DNA from: Xylogone sp. PMI_703
Taxonomy: Eukaryota; Ascomycota; Leotiomycetes
DNA length: 64,000 nt
Direction of reading: 5' to 3'
NCBI GenBank assembly: GCA_021399445.1
Contig: JAJTUQ010000003.1
Location: forward strand, 6,014,001-6,078,000
The notes beneath the pieces were generated by a model. The model worked only from the letters and a program-made list of their open reading frames with translations. It had not been told where the DNA came from and did not search any database. This document shows, one piece after another, positions 24,666-36,219 of the stretch. Positions within the stretch are counted from its first letter, which is position 1. Every line of letters starts with the position of its first letter. The translations under genes and the position numbers were made by a program.

Positions 24666-24898
24666 AACTACAGCATGGGGGACTCAAGGTGCCAACCTGG
24701 GTAGTTTTAGCCGATGGTCAATGAGTGAGCAATTGTAGAAGATGAAGGATTCAAATAAAATTTTTTCAAGAATTATATCTGTTTGTTTATTGTTTTATCA
24801 TGCCATGGAATTGTAATGTATTATCAATTTGATTTATTTCCTATTAATACGCCCTTGCTCGAGCTTTTGCGGAAAGGCAAGTAAGCTTGGACGAAGGC

Positions 24899-26296
24899 CT
24901 ACCTGACCGCAGCTAAGCTCACATTAAGTCCCCCCGCCACAGTAAATGCAAGAATGGGAGAAATAATATAAGATAGCTGAATCCGTAGGTATTAGTATTA
25001 TCACAAAGTTAAACTCGTGGGTATGCAACATACCGTTAATATCTTAACAATCATGTCTTCATCCTCCTCTCCTGCATCACTAACCTGCACCATGGTAATC
25101 AGCTTCATAGCAGGCGGCCCCGCAGGCATCAGCATCATAGTAAACCACAGCATGGGATCGCCGCTCAGTATATTCGTCTTTGTGGCCATAAGGTAAATTG
25201 TGCCAATGCTAGCCACCGGCCAGAGAACAAAACGCACGATCAGTATGAAGAGCGCGGTCAGCCATGGTATATTTTTCAGTCCTCTTTCGGAAGAAGTAGT
25301 ATATAACGACACACCTGCTACGAGTAGCGGGAGCGGGACGAAGATCTGCCCTACATTCTTCAATGACTCAGATAACCAAGCAGTGAATATCCCGCCATCT
25401 GAAGTCTCATTGAAAAATGCGCGATGAGTTGCCGGGATCAGACCAATGATAGCACCAAGGGCGGCACCAACCAAGGGAGCGTTGAAGAAGTCATTGAGAA
25501 AGAGGAGCCACCAACGTGTTCGAGGATGGTATTTGAGCCATCGACCCTCGCTGACGTAGAACGGATGGCGATTCACAACAACAAGGGACTTTTTGGAAGC
25601 CGGAAGAAAGAAAGACAACGAGGCCAAGGAACCCCTCTTCAGTCTGGTTTGGATAAGGCTGGTATGCTCGTTGACTTCTTCATCAGATGTGTGCCCATTC
25701 GCGACTCTGCCTTCTTCCATATCAGCTGCACCATCTTCAGTGTCTTCATTCTCGTCCTCTTCATCCTCTGGTGTGTGTTCCGAATCAATCAATCGTGGTC
25801 CAACCGCAAACGTTAAACAACTCGACACAGTAGAAAAGACCAAAAAGTAGGATTTTGCTCGCTCGATTGCGTCACTGGTGGATTCGTTATCTCTGGTAAG
25901 GCCGTCTAGGATCCCCGTCGCGGTCAGAGATTGAACCAATAGTAAGGGATAGCTCGTTGTGTTATTGAACATTAAGGCTACGGTGACCCAATTGGGTAAT
26001 TTGAAGAGCCAATATGCCAGCACACCTATAAGGAAGGAGACCAGATGGCAGAGTAGTGCCCAGACGAGGATCACGAGGTAGCGATGAGCAGAGCCGGTGT
26101 GGAGTTCATTGCCAATCTGCGTGAAGAGTAGCGCTGGTAGGAAGATTCGCACACAGAGTTTGGAGATATTCTTCGCTGTGTCATTGTCAAGGAGTTTGAA
26201 TCTGACAGCAAGCGCTCCATAAGAGACGACGAGAAGAACCGATAAGCTTGCCTGGATAGCAGCAACGAAGGTGTTGAGGAGGCTGTTTGAGGACAT
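24899..26296 (-). CDS. PIN-like auxin efflux carrier family transporter
   Basis: Two exons (26296-25034, 24976-24899) give 446 aa; the 57-nt intron has GTATGT and TTCAG. The short second exon supplies the last membrane helix (LSYIISPILAFTVAGG). The architecture is typical of the membrane transport (Mem_trans) family: five N-terminal helices from VLLVVSYGALAVRF, with NNTTSYPLLLVQSL conserved, then a long hydrophilic acidic loop (residues about 170-250 with EDEEDENEDTEDG), and five C-terminal helices including LVGAALGAIIGLIPA and MLMPAGPPAMKL. Plant relatives export auxin; fungal members are uncharacterised organic-anion transporters, often predicted in the ER or plasma membrane. It is the only clear transporter in this part of the window and ends 234 bp from the convergent SDR. 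Confidence 0.92.
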
Positions 26297-27125
26297 TACT
26301 GATACTGTTACATTTGCCCTTTCGCCCTGAAATTATTTCCCTATCTAACTGACAGTAACACACGTGCTTACTTTCCTAGTTTGGACCCAGGGAATGATAA
26401 CCAAGAGTAGCACTCTGGGATAGATCTTTGTTGAAAATACTATTTGCGAGATCCGGGGGATTTAAAGCTTGGCGGTTTTGCGTGTGGTGGAAATCAAGGC
26501 GGGAGAAACTTTGTTGCGCCACGACGTAATTGCGGGAATCGACGTCACAGGGATTTGACGGTTCCTGCACCCGCTCCCTTATTTGGGGCATCAAATACCA
26601 GGGGTAAGAACATTAGAGGTATATAATTGTGCTCTGTAAGTAAACAAATGCCTCATTTATAACTCTTATGCAGAAATGTACTTTGATATTAGACCTCACT
26701 CACTTTAGAATTTTCAAGATCCGACTGGAATTTTGGGCCAGTTGAAGGGGTGAACAGTGACCGGAGCTAAAGTTAACAATACTTTCACTCTAAAAGATGA
26801 CGTCCATTCAATTATGAAATCAATTTATCATGCAAGGCTAAATCAATAGAATTCTTGGTGTATCTGTTCTTCATGTGTCTTATTAGCAAGTCGATAATTG
26901 AACCTTGAAGGACTAAAGAGATCCACAGACCGAAAGGGCCTAAGGGATGCGGTCTTATAAGAGTAGTAAGTAGCTTTGGATGGGAGACTCGTACTTAAAT
27001 CGATATATAATTCTTATAGCTGCACAGCTGATATAGTCTGTGAATTGTTGCCTGTACTAAGTATCATTGAGCTGCTATCATCGATCCGACAAGAAGTGTC
27101 TGTCCTTGTGTGTCGTGATGGCCCA
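26297..27125. other. Intergenic region
   Basis: Promoter of the transporter gene and 3' flank of the next SDR. A CRE-like core GACGTCAC lies at about 26541-26548, some 245 bp upstream of the transporter start; a bZIP site is possible but unproven. Confidence 0.5.
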
Positions 27126-28145
27126 TTAGATAACAATTGTCCCGCCATTTGCGCTCACTGCACTCCCAGTAACCCATCGACTGCTCTCACTAGCTAGGAA
27201 GGCCACAACTTGGGCAACATCATCCGGTGTACCGCCCCTCGGAGCTGCCGCAGCCTTTGCTGCGTTCCCTTCCTTAAGTATCTGCTTCTGCTCCTCTGGC
27301 ATCGCCGCTATAATGTCAGTTTCCACGAATCCAACGGATACAGCTGTGTTTTTAAGTTAGTATTCCGAGATTGCATTGGCAGCATCTCCTGCTTTGGAGG
27401 TTAGACGTACTATTAACAGTGATTCCACGAGAGTGCCCAAACTATAGTGAAAGACAACCCAGTCAGCGCACAATATACCAATATATGTGCTTGGGAGGGC
27501 GACATACCTCGACTGCCCAATTCTGTGTAAGGCCCTCTAACGCGATTTTACTAGCGATATAGAGTGGCATTGGGGGGATTCCGGGTCCTATATTAACATT
27601 TCGAGTCGCAAAGCTCCCTATATTGATTATGCGTCCTCCTCGAGGGATGTATGGTAATGCTGCTTGCACCAGTAGGATTGGACCTCGGACGTTGGTGTCC
27701 ATAACGGCATTGTATCTCTCAAGAGTAATATCAGTGGTTGCTGTCCAGTCACCTAGCGCAGCATTGTTGACTGGGATGACAAGTCATTTAGATGCTCAGT
27801 TATGACAACTTCTGTTGCGCTTGGCCCCTTATGCCGAGACCAAGGAGATGACGTACCAACAATATCGATCTTTTCTACCTTCAACTTCTCTAGTGTCTCT
27901 TTGACAATTCTCGCCGGGCTGGCTGGATCAGACATATCTGCCAGAATCGCGACAGATCGGATGCCCTTGTTCTTTGCTTCTAACTCTGAGGCTAGCGCTT
28001 CGGCGGCGGCTCGTCTTCCCGGGCTATTGTATACCATTGCTACATTGGCACCACGGCGAGCGAGCTCCTGTGAGATACCGGCACCGATATTCCGGGTTCC
28101 ACCGGTTACAATGGCGGTGGTGTTGATGAGAAGGGTGCTGGCCAT
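27126..28145 (-). CDS. Short-chain dehydrogenase/reductase (classical, KR-like)
   Basis: Four exons (28145-27857, 27770-27508, 27441-27411, 27343-27126) give 266 aa. The third exon is only 31 nt; its [10 protein letters not shown] text matches the conserved RGITVN SDR motif, and the last intron contains an exact TACTAAC branch site. Motifs in order are [15 protein letters not shown] (cofactor), [16 protein letters not shown] and [12 protein letters not shown] (Tyr-x-x-x-Lys), then GFVETDI and [12 protein letters not shown] at the C-terminus. Intact classical SDR of normal length, cytosolic. The ATG at 28145 was chosen because it starts right before the Rossmann fold; an upstream in-frame ATG at 28196 is possible. 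It is closer in kind to the SDR at 41809 than to the one at 23668. Confidence 0.92.
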
Positions 28146-28440
28146 ATTGAATGTAAAGTGAATAGAGAACTTGATAGTTACCACTGGTTTAAGCAAGCAG
28201 CCTTGAAAATATTGAGGTGGATAATATCTCCTTTTTTCAAGTATACGTTGAGCAGATCTAGCGAGGGATCTTATACCTCATTTAACAACTAAGCAGATTC
28301 GAAAGGTTATTCGGATGGCGTGCTATAATTACTCCCAGCCTGCATTGATAATGTATTGAAGTAAGTGTGCGTGGTGCTCGTCATTTTTTAGCGCTGGTTG
28401 CTTTGTAAATAACGAAATAGCTACAGGCATTCCGAAGTGG

Positions 28441-29544
28441 TTAAGCTAGTGGAAATTTACCCTTCCAGATCAATGGCTCGACTGCTCGCTCTTCTCTCCA
28501 GAAATTAGTCATAGCAATAATCTCTTCATCCAAAAGCCACCACCACTTGTCTACGAACTGCTCTGGGAATTCCCAGCTTCGGGTATCCCATGGCCGGTGT
28601 CCCCAGAACCGGATTCCGGCGTGGAGGATGTCCTCTCGTAGCGCCTCTAATTGAACAAGATCCCCAGCTTCCAATATGCGGTCACGCATAGAAGGAAAGG
28701 GGATGCAGTCAGGCAGGTGGGCACGGTGGGGTACTAGACCTTGCAGTGGCGTTGGCCATAAAGATGGCGGAGCTTTATTATCTGCAGGGTCTATAAAGAG
28801 AACCCCTTGTGTTGAAGAGCATTGAAGTTGCAGTAGATCCGCATTTGTCCAGAGGGCTGCTGTAACTGTTTGACAATACATTGTGATTGACCAAGGACTC
28901 GTGGTTAATGGTACTACTTCTGAAACTCTTTCCGCTGTAAGACATTCATGGTCGTACGTTTTAGTTCTGGTGTGCCTCTAAATGTCAACGAGATATTCTC
29001 GGATGGCACGTTGTAACAAATGGCTTGCCCTACCCACTACTAGAGAGAGCTGGCCCTATCCAAAGACTAGACGACGTGTCGATATTATCCAGTGATGTGA
29101 CAGCGTTTTCTTGGAAGCTAGGAGCGTTTTGACATTCGGCCTTGCTCAATCTATTTCTAGCATTAAGTTGCAGGCGAGCTTCCGCTGGAGTCTGTTCATC
29201 TTGAAGCGTGGAATCACAGATGCTTGATTCCATGTGCTGTACTGCGGCTCTCCTAGCTCCTAGAGAAGCAGACGAGCCCAGGTGGTTCCAGGTCAGCAGC
29301 TATCACGGAAGTTACAGGTTGGCAGATCTCTCTTACTCCGAGCTCTCTGCGCCAATCGAGCCTGTCGTCGCTTTCTTTCCTCTGGGTCCCGGATACCTAT
29401 CCAGTTGTCACTGGAAGAGCGGATGTGTGGCAACCAGACCGACTCCATGATGCGTTCACAAGCCTTGTCTGTCAAGTGAATCTGTGTGCGGGGGGGCGGA
29501 ATAGATTCGGGCGTCTCCGGGGTCTGCTTGGGGTGAGGCGTCAT
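28441..29544 (-). CDS. bZIP-type transcription factor with DUF3425 domain
   Basis: Three exons (29544-29337, 29259-29038, 28934-28441) give 307 aa in phase. Exon 1 ends in the basic region DPEERKRRQARLAQRAR, which continues as RARRA across the intron. A polar linker follows. The last 165 residues match the fungal DUF3425 domain: SLWPTPLQGLVPHRAHLPDC, PFPSMRDRILEAGDL and a C-terminal segment rich in Trp (GIRFWGHRPWDTRSWE, KWWWLLDEE). Proteins of this type are fungus-specific regulators with a short basic region and no clear leucine zipper. The donor of intron 2 (GTGGGT) is the least certain boundary. It is nuclear by inference; targets unknown. Confidence 0.85.
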
Positions 29545-30583
29545 AATTTAGCGTCAAAGAATGAGATCTGGGTCCTGATCGGGCATAGCTACCCCTGTAC
29601 GGTAGGTAATCCGCAGATAGCCAAGAGTACGACGGAGAGAAAACCAATCGTCACTAAGTTAGATCCACTCCTAACTCCGGTGACTTAAAACCGACAACTA
29701 CGGGGTCGGTACTTTCGTAGCTTTCAACTCCAGCTTGCCATATTGACTCATGATCACGGTAGTTCCTGTATTATTTCGGCATGCGGTCTAAAATATTTTA
29801 TTAAATAAGGATAACAACACCCATCGCAAGTAAAGGTATAAGACTACCTTACGCTTATGGTGACATAGAGCCGTACGTTAGAAACTTGTGCTATATTATA
29901 CCATTGGTATGAAAATGTAGGCCACAATATGCACTGGGCCTTCAAACACTAATTGTAACACTCCAAGTCTAGAATCCAATACATACAGCCGGTTTGATTG
30001 GTGATTGTAAGGTTCTAGCACAATCTAGCCTGACGTTACCTCGCAGCTCTAATTATTTTGATTCGTGACCTGTCCATGGACTCACAGAACTGAATTTTCC
30101 TAGTGAAAGTAGTATTATTTAATTCCCGGACACAAGGAACATGTTGCTATTCGGCTGCCGCAGATTTTAAATTTGTGGAAAGGGTCTATCAATCATTGTT
30201 CAAGACGAGAACCTAACTATATTCATAAATATGTCGAACATTGACTGATATACCGCGTATAGTAAGAACTTAAACATGAATTGAATTAATTATTTTACAA
30301 TGCATTTACAGTTGTATTAATAGCGGAAAACTCGCTGGAGGAATTAGAGTCGAATAAATCTCTCATATTAGGATAACCTATGTTGAATAGATATTAATTA
30401 ACATTTTTGTAATAGCCTAAACCACTTCGAGTGCTATAAGAGGCCATTCGCACGTAGACTCTTGTATGTGTCTATTAGGCGTGACAAAGTAGCTTATCAT
30501 CAATTGTATAAACACGTGGGCATCTTTCTGAAAAGGCCAATAGTATGTGGCTGGACCTGAGTCCCTTCCTCTTGGGACTGCCC
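29545..30583. other. Intergenic region
   Basis: Upstream of the bZIP gene and downstream of the secreted-protein gene. Becomes AT-rich after 29740. No gene or repeat recognised. Confidence 0.55.
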
Positions 30584-30940
30584 TTAGCAGTAAAATGCTG
30601 ATACGCAATAATGCACGTTTGTCTGCTGACTGAAGTCCACGCAAGCGGCAGTCTGATTGAAACAAGTGCAGGAACATGCAGAGCTCTCGAGCCAACTGCC
30701 TACTCTCTCCAAGCATCCATCTATGTTGTTGCCAGCAATATTTGTGAAGTTAATGGAATCACACTCCTCGCAGCCGGTGTAGTTGGCGGATTTTGAGCCC
30801 TGTGGGATTGCGACAAAATCACGTACGTCGATTGGCCGTGTAACAGTGGTTAAGACTTCCGTACAGGCGTTGTCGGAGTAAAAGGTAATCTGCTGAGCAG
30901 CCGCAACGGCAAGTAGTCCTAGGCAAATGGCTAGCTTCAT
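30584..30940 (-). CDS. Small cysteine-rich secreted protein (effector candidate)
   Basis: Single exon, 118 aa. The N-terminus MKLAICLGLLAVAAA is a textbook signal peptide with cleavage before or after the first Gln. The mature chain of about 102 aa carries ten cysteines (NAC, GCEEC, DGC, SACSCTC, AAC, HYC, FYC), an even number fitting five disulphides. Two or three N-glycosylation sequons (NYT, NFT, NQT) are present. It opens with QITFYSDNACTEV, a phrase type seen in many fungal small secreted proteins whose first Cys follows a short beta strand. It is isolated in an AT-rich gene-poor stretch, as effectors often are. No known fold was recognised; effector role is inference from architecture. 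Confidence 0.85.
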   Translation of the reverse strand: MKLAICLGLLAVAAAQQITFYSDNACTEVLTTVTRPIDVRDFVAIPQGSKSANYTGCEECDSINFTNIAGNNIDGCLERVGSWLESSACSCTCFNQTAACVDFSQQTNVHYCVSAFYC

Positions 30941-33681
30941 GATTCGACTGGAAGGATTAGCGGTTTGTTTAACTTATGAATAGTGTAGCTCAAGTGACTC
31001 TTACTTTAATATAGTGTAGAAGAGGAAGTTTAAGGTAGTGGTATTTCCTTCAACACCGGTAGGAAGGTTATTAGGTTGACGGGAAGATGGATCCTTTATA
31101 TCTTCTCCGCACTTGATCAGCCAGAAGATTACACTATCTCAGATAAGAGCCGTGTCCGGACGAAAATACCGCCAATAACGTACTGCGTCTCCTAAGGTGT
31201 ACTGGCATCCAGGGTAGATTATTCCCTGTTTGAAGTTTGGGTGTTATTACTTGGAGAGGGACTTATCCATATTACTCCACGGCTCAGCATAGACATCAAA
31301 CCGGAGTTTAATGGGACTTGTATGAAATTAAATCAACCACTTTCATGTCCTTGTTGCTGCTTTTAGCCACTACCACTGCCCTCTTGATCATGATAATAGC
31401 ACTCTGATACGCTGGTTAAGTATATTAAATGCGTTATTTATTGTTAATATATCTTTTATGGCTATTTTATTCGCTCATGCTTTGGAAGCTTAATGCAACA
31501 AGACTAAGTTAGTCCAAGCGTGCCTAGCGATATAGTAACTTAAAGCTTATTAATTAGCTGTAAAGTTGCAGATGATCTTATGTTAAGATTACAAATAAAA
31601 TCAGCTTTTTACATGACACGATAATAATTAATTCAATTAATGCAATCATCCGTAAGCTGTCTCCCTTGCCGCTTCACCAGCAACATATGCACCTACGACG
31701 TTAGTAAGCCAGCTTGTGCAGCAATGTTAAGTTATTTTATTACTGCCTATAGTTACGGTTGTTTCATGGTATTAAGGCTATTAGTAAATCCATCAATGAC
31801 TGTCCTACATCTATTATGAATCGAGCGAGTTGTATGCTACAGTGTGTTTGAGGCCTGCCGAGTGACGTTACAGATTCCTAATCAGACAACATTGGCATGT
31901 AATATATTGCTTAACTTCCCTGCCAGAAGATTTTACACAGCGGGAATCATTCCATTCTTGTGAAGCGGCGAAAACACGGTTACATCACGGGCTCCTTGAA
32001 TACGAAGTGCAAAGATTTCCTCTTGCTCAAAGGATAAAAGACTACCAGTCAAGAGCTAGCTGGTCGTTATTTTATATAGAGTCAAATGAACATGCATTGA
32101 CATCCTCTGCTGCCTGAATTATTGTTTGCGGGAACCTCATTTCCTATGCAATCCGATGAATGAATACAGTATTGACTGTAGAGGTTTGTTCGGGCTGGCG
32201 TGATATAGTTTCTTTTGTAGTCTAAGATTACATCCAGCTAAGACTTCACATGCACAACTTGACACATACCTCTTGACTCCCTCACCAGTCACTCTTGAAT
32301 ACTTGTTATCATTATACAGAGCTCTCTGAATATATATTGAAAGGTCTCGAAAGAGGGGACCAGGGAGAAGCAGTGATCCTTTTTTTGGTTTCAAGAGGGG
32401 CTTGAGTCCCGCCAGAGCAGATAACTGAAGTGGAACCGCAACTATTGTTGGTCGAAGAAAAAGCAGTCGATATCATGCATTGATCTTCGCGATGTAGGAT
32501 TACGAGTGCAGAGCATTAGTGTTATCCAGAACAGCTCGATCGGACACATATTACGTGGTGACTACACATATCCAATTAAAGGCAAATATGGAAGGCTTGG
32601 AAAGCAAATTACTCTGACACGCTACTTCCATTGTGTAAGATTTGTTGCCCGGCATGCTCAGGGCGAATTGAGGTTTCACAGGAGAGCCTTGGACATTGGG
32701 AAAGCAATACTAGATTTTTGCGGCGCAGTTTACTAGCTGATCTATTTGATGAGCACGGTGCTGGAAACTATCGGCCTTATTTGACACAACCTTGCGGATA
32801 GCTGTGAGAGGCAAATGGACCGTAGATCAAATTTCGCCCACGAAGGCTTGAAGGGCAGATGTTTGGTATGCATCATTAGGAGTAGATGAGCTATTCGCTT
32901 ACGTAGTTTCCGAAAAGCTGAACAGTGAAGCGCTGATACAGTGCTTTCATAATGAGATATCTACACCTAAGGATGTGCCGACCGAGAGGAGCTTAAGTGG
33001 GCACCAATTGCGGAGCGAATACGAAGCATATGCCCTGGGGATGCAGCTTTCCGGCCGGACATGGCATGCAGCTTATGTCTAAGCTACAGGTGCGATACTG
33101 GCCTCCCGTCATCCCATGTGCACTATACTCCGCCTCGGGCCCTCGGCAAAGGGGCGATGGCTTCCGCCGAGTTTAATTGAAAGCGCAGAAGGGTCCATTG
33201 GTCTGGGAGGGTTAGATCTTGATAAGACATGACAATTCTGGACATAAAGGACTTATTTGATCAGCTAAATACTGGAATTTTTGTCTCATGAGAGTGCCTT
33301 TTCACCCTATCGATTCGATTCATTTCCCCTCTATCTGAGACAAAAAATGGGTCGGTGAAGTTGGTGACCCTCTATTTGGGCAACGCCGGCGATAGTGTGC
33401 CAACTAATCAGCCACCAACTCCATTTCTGCCTTTAGCAACATACTAGTAGACTCTTGTATGCGTTCCCGTATATTGAACTACTTCGCCTCTTGTGTAGTC
33501 GAGCTTGCTTCTTCTGCTACGTGCTATTATCCCATACTCCTGTTTTGAGAGAGATAAACATTCTACGTACATGCTGGGAACCAGTCTGCTATATGCTCAA
33601 GAAGGGTCAAGAAAAGATTCATTTCCACTATACCCAATAGCTTACTTTTAGGTTTACTCACCCCGCTTTTCCTTAGCAAGT
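30941..33681. other. 2.7-kb gene-poor region
   Basis: No supported gene. The part 31400-31640 is strongly AT-rich with TTAATTAA-like words; 32900-33200 is more GC-balanced. Open frames are under 90 codons and show no family features. It may hold eroded repeats, but I could not identify any terminal repeats or transposase text. Confidence 0.5.
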
Positions 33682-35458
33682 ATGGTTACTACTGCATCCA
33701 CTTCCGCTGTAGTATCCGTGGTAAAAGCGGTATGTTTGCATTGCGAACTCAATTTCCTCCATGTGGCCTCATATCCTGAGTAGTATCCTCTCCCTTCCTC
33801 TAGGTGGAGCATGTAGCCGTCGAAGAGGTCAAAACACTGGCCAACCAACTCTCTACTAAAACTGCCGCCGATGTCAAGACTATTGTTCACGAGGTCGCTC
33901 AACAGACCGTTGATGAGGCGAATGAGACTCCCTCGTCTGTCCTCGAGGATGTGGGAGAAGGATTGGGCGAGATTGTGGAAGACGTAGTGGAGGGTGCGGG
34001 GAAGGTCGCTGAGCAAGTGGAAGCCCATCCGGAATTGCTTGTTGAGTGCGTGCTTCCATTTATTTCTCATCATTATTTATTTTCCCTCAATTACTCTAAT
34101 AAACAAAAATAGAGGTGCTTTGGCCGTTGGTATCGGAGTCGTGTCCGTTGTCCAACCAGAACTCATAGCTGGATCTGTCGCTTTGGTCGGGAAGATGGCC
34201 GCTGATTCCGTCACGAATACTATGAATGATATAATTGTAACATCGGGTACCGGAGTAGTTAAAGAGGTTGCTAAGGATGTTGCGGATGAGAATGACAATA
34301 CTAAGCTCAAAGCTACAGAGAGCAAAGAGTCTGCTAGTGAAGACGATAGAATTGCTTCCGAGAAGAAGGATTCCAAAGTTGAAGCTGTTCCTGGTGAAAA
34401 GTCGACCCTCAAGGAGGATAAAACCGCCGAATCATCTACAGACGAATCTGTGAATCAAATTGAAAAGAGCGAGAAGAACTCTGGAGCTAGGGACAAAGAG
34501 GGAATAAAGGAAGAATCTACGAAGACTGTGATTAATGTGGACAAGAAAGGTGCTGTTTCAGAGACAACAGTCGAGGGACGAGTCGAGCAACGGGAGGAGC
34601 CTTCCATAGAGTCAGTATCAAGCTCAACCCCCGTGATACCCCCAGGGGAAGTAAAATTCAGCCAGGAGACTTCAGTTATGATAAAGGAAACTGAAATACC
34701 AGCCCCAGATGCAGATAAAGTAATTACCACCGCACTGGAAGAGGCTTCAAAAGATGGCACAAAAAGTGTCGAGAAACTAAAAAAAGCTGAGCTAATACCC
34801 TGCAATCCTGCAAATTTCTCCGATAGTATCACTGCGGCATTACCACTAGCATCGGGTTCTGTCGTGGAAGCACCAAAGCCCAAAGCCCAGCTTTGGACAA
34901 AACCTGTAAATAGCTCTAGCTTTGCCGCTCACCCATTTTTGGCGACGACATCATCCATAGATACCCATGCTGCCGTTGTAGCGGCTCATCAGAGTATCAT
35001 TGAGCTCCATCAAAGTACGTATCTCAAATCCTCATCATTCACCCGCATCACTACCACCTTGTTTCTACATACTAACCAAACTCCATCTTACTCCATCAGA
35101 GCTTGACAAAATGCAATCATCCTTAGACATAATGGCCAAAGCTCTCCTAGCGCATGGAATACAATCACCTATTCAGGCTATCGAAACTGCCGTGACTGAT
35201 TCCCAGACGGAAGCAGCCACGGGAACGGTTACAGCTTCGATGACGCAAATGAGTCTTGTGCTGGTTGATCCTAGAAAGACACCTCCCGACCAACCTACCC
35301 ATAAGAAACGCGGGAGTATGTTTGGAAGCTTTGGGATGGGCTGGCTGTTTGGTGGAGGATCTGGTACCAAGAGTGCACCTGCTGCTGCCGTCACTACTAC
35401 AACCACCACAAGTCCGGAAGAGACAACAAGCGGGCCTGGACAAGTCGATACTTCGTAG
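33682..35458 (+). CDS. Acidic, largely disordered amphipathic protein of unknown function
   Basis: Four exons (33682-33729, 33804-34045, 34113-35014, 35100-35458) give 516 aa with all phases closing. Residues 17-97 are an alternating Val/Glu/Lys helix (VEEVKTLANQL, GLGEIVEDVVEGAGKVAEQV) like LEA or apolipoprotein-type amphipathic helices. A hydrophobic patch follows (GALAVGIGVVSVVQPELIAG). Residues 155-330 are Lys/Glu/Ser-rich and disordered. A conserved-looking helix (AAVVAAHQSIIELHQ, then MQSSLDIMAKALLAHGI) sits near residues 390-425, and the end is Gly-rich (FGSFGMGWLFGGGSGTKS) followed by a Thr run. No family was recognised. It may bind membranes or protect against stress, but this rests on composition only. 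The first exon (16 aa) is the least certain part. Confidence 0.75.
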
Positions 35459-36219
35459 GTGTAGGTTTAGTATAAGGAAAGGATATACGGCGGCATGCTT
35501 TCTTTGGCCCGAATAGATACAGCTCATTATTTGTGTGTGAGAAGTAAATGCCTCGTTGTCCCTAATGGGTGGCTTTTTTATTGTTTATTGGTTACAAGCT
35601 ATGGATTCCTTTCAAGAAGTTTACCGCATTTGAGCAATAGATGGTTACCTCCAAGAAGTGTGTATCTGGGTTGATCAGTTACGGTCAATTGTTCGTTAAT
35701 AAGAGCTGTGTGACTATGGAACTATGAAACCTGAAATGATTGTCTTGATGATATTTGTCGCATATAAATTGATGGCTTCTGTTGTGTAATTTCAAATGGG
35801 TTATATATGTAAATAAAACCGAGACAGGCTACCAGGTGGCTTGAAAGAGGAGATTATATAAAGGGGGGTGAGCGGTAAAGATTGAAAGGGTACTAGATAA
35901 TGGATAATATAAAGTGTAAAGCTAGTTATAGTTCGTATTTAAGGAGTATAATATAAGGTAGTTGAAATGATTACAATCGTGAAGGCAACACGAATGGATC
36001 GTTAAATGGATTAGTTGTCGCCCATCTTATCCTGGCCTTAATTATTCGCGTATCGCTTTTAAGTCGAGTGGTTGCCTACAGGCTGTTTCAGGCAGTTGCA
36101 AGTAATGACTACAACGCCATAATGTAGCATCTAATTTACCAGCTCCTATAAAGCAGTCGTACTTGACCAACTTGTAAGAGTCGTTGAACTAGCCCAAAGT
36201 ATACAGGAAGCTATCCCAC
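35459..36219. other. Intergenic region
   Basis: 3' flank of the amphipathic-protein gene and upstream of the SMI1/KNR4-like locus. AT-rich. Nothing else seen. Confidence 0.55.

Noticed and set aside
28420..28500. A-box-like GAAGTGGTTAAGC resembling a tRNA-Leu/Ser start
   Set aside because: No B-box follows within tRNA length, and the sequence is the 3' end of the bZIP/DUF3425 gene.
31400..31640. AT-rich block as a possible centromere-like or transposon-derived segment
   Set aside because: Only about 250 bp, with no terminal repeats, target-site duplication or transposase remnants.
32506..32736. 76-codon plus-strand open frame in the gene-poor block
   Set aside because: No family text, no introns linking it to other coding sequence, and no promoter signs.
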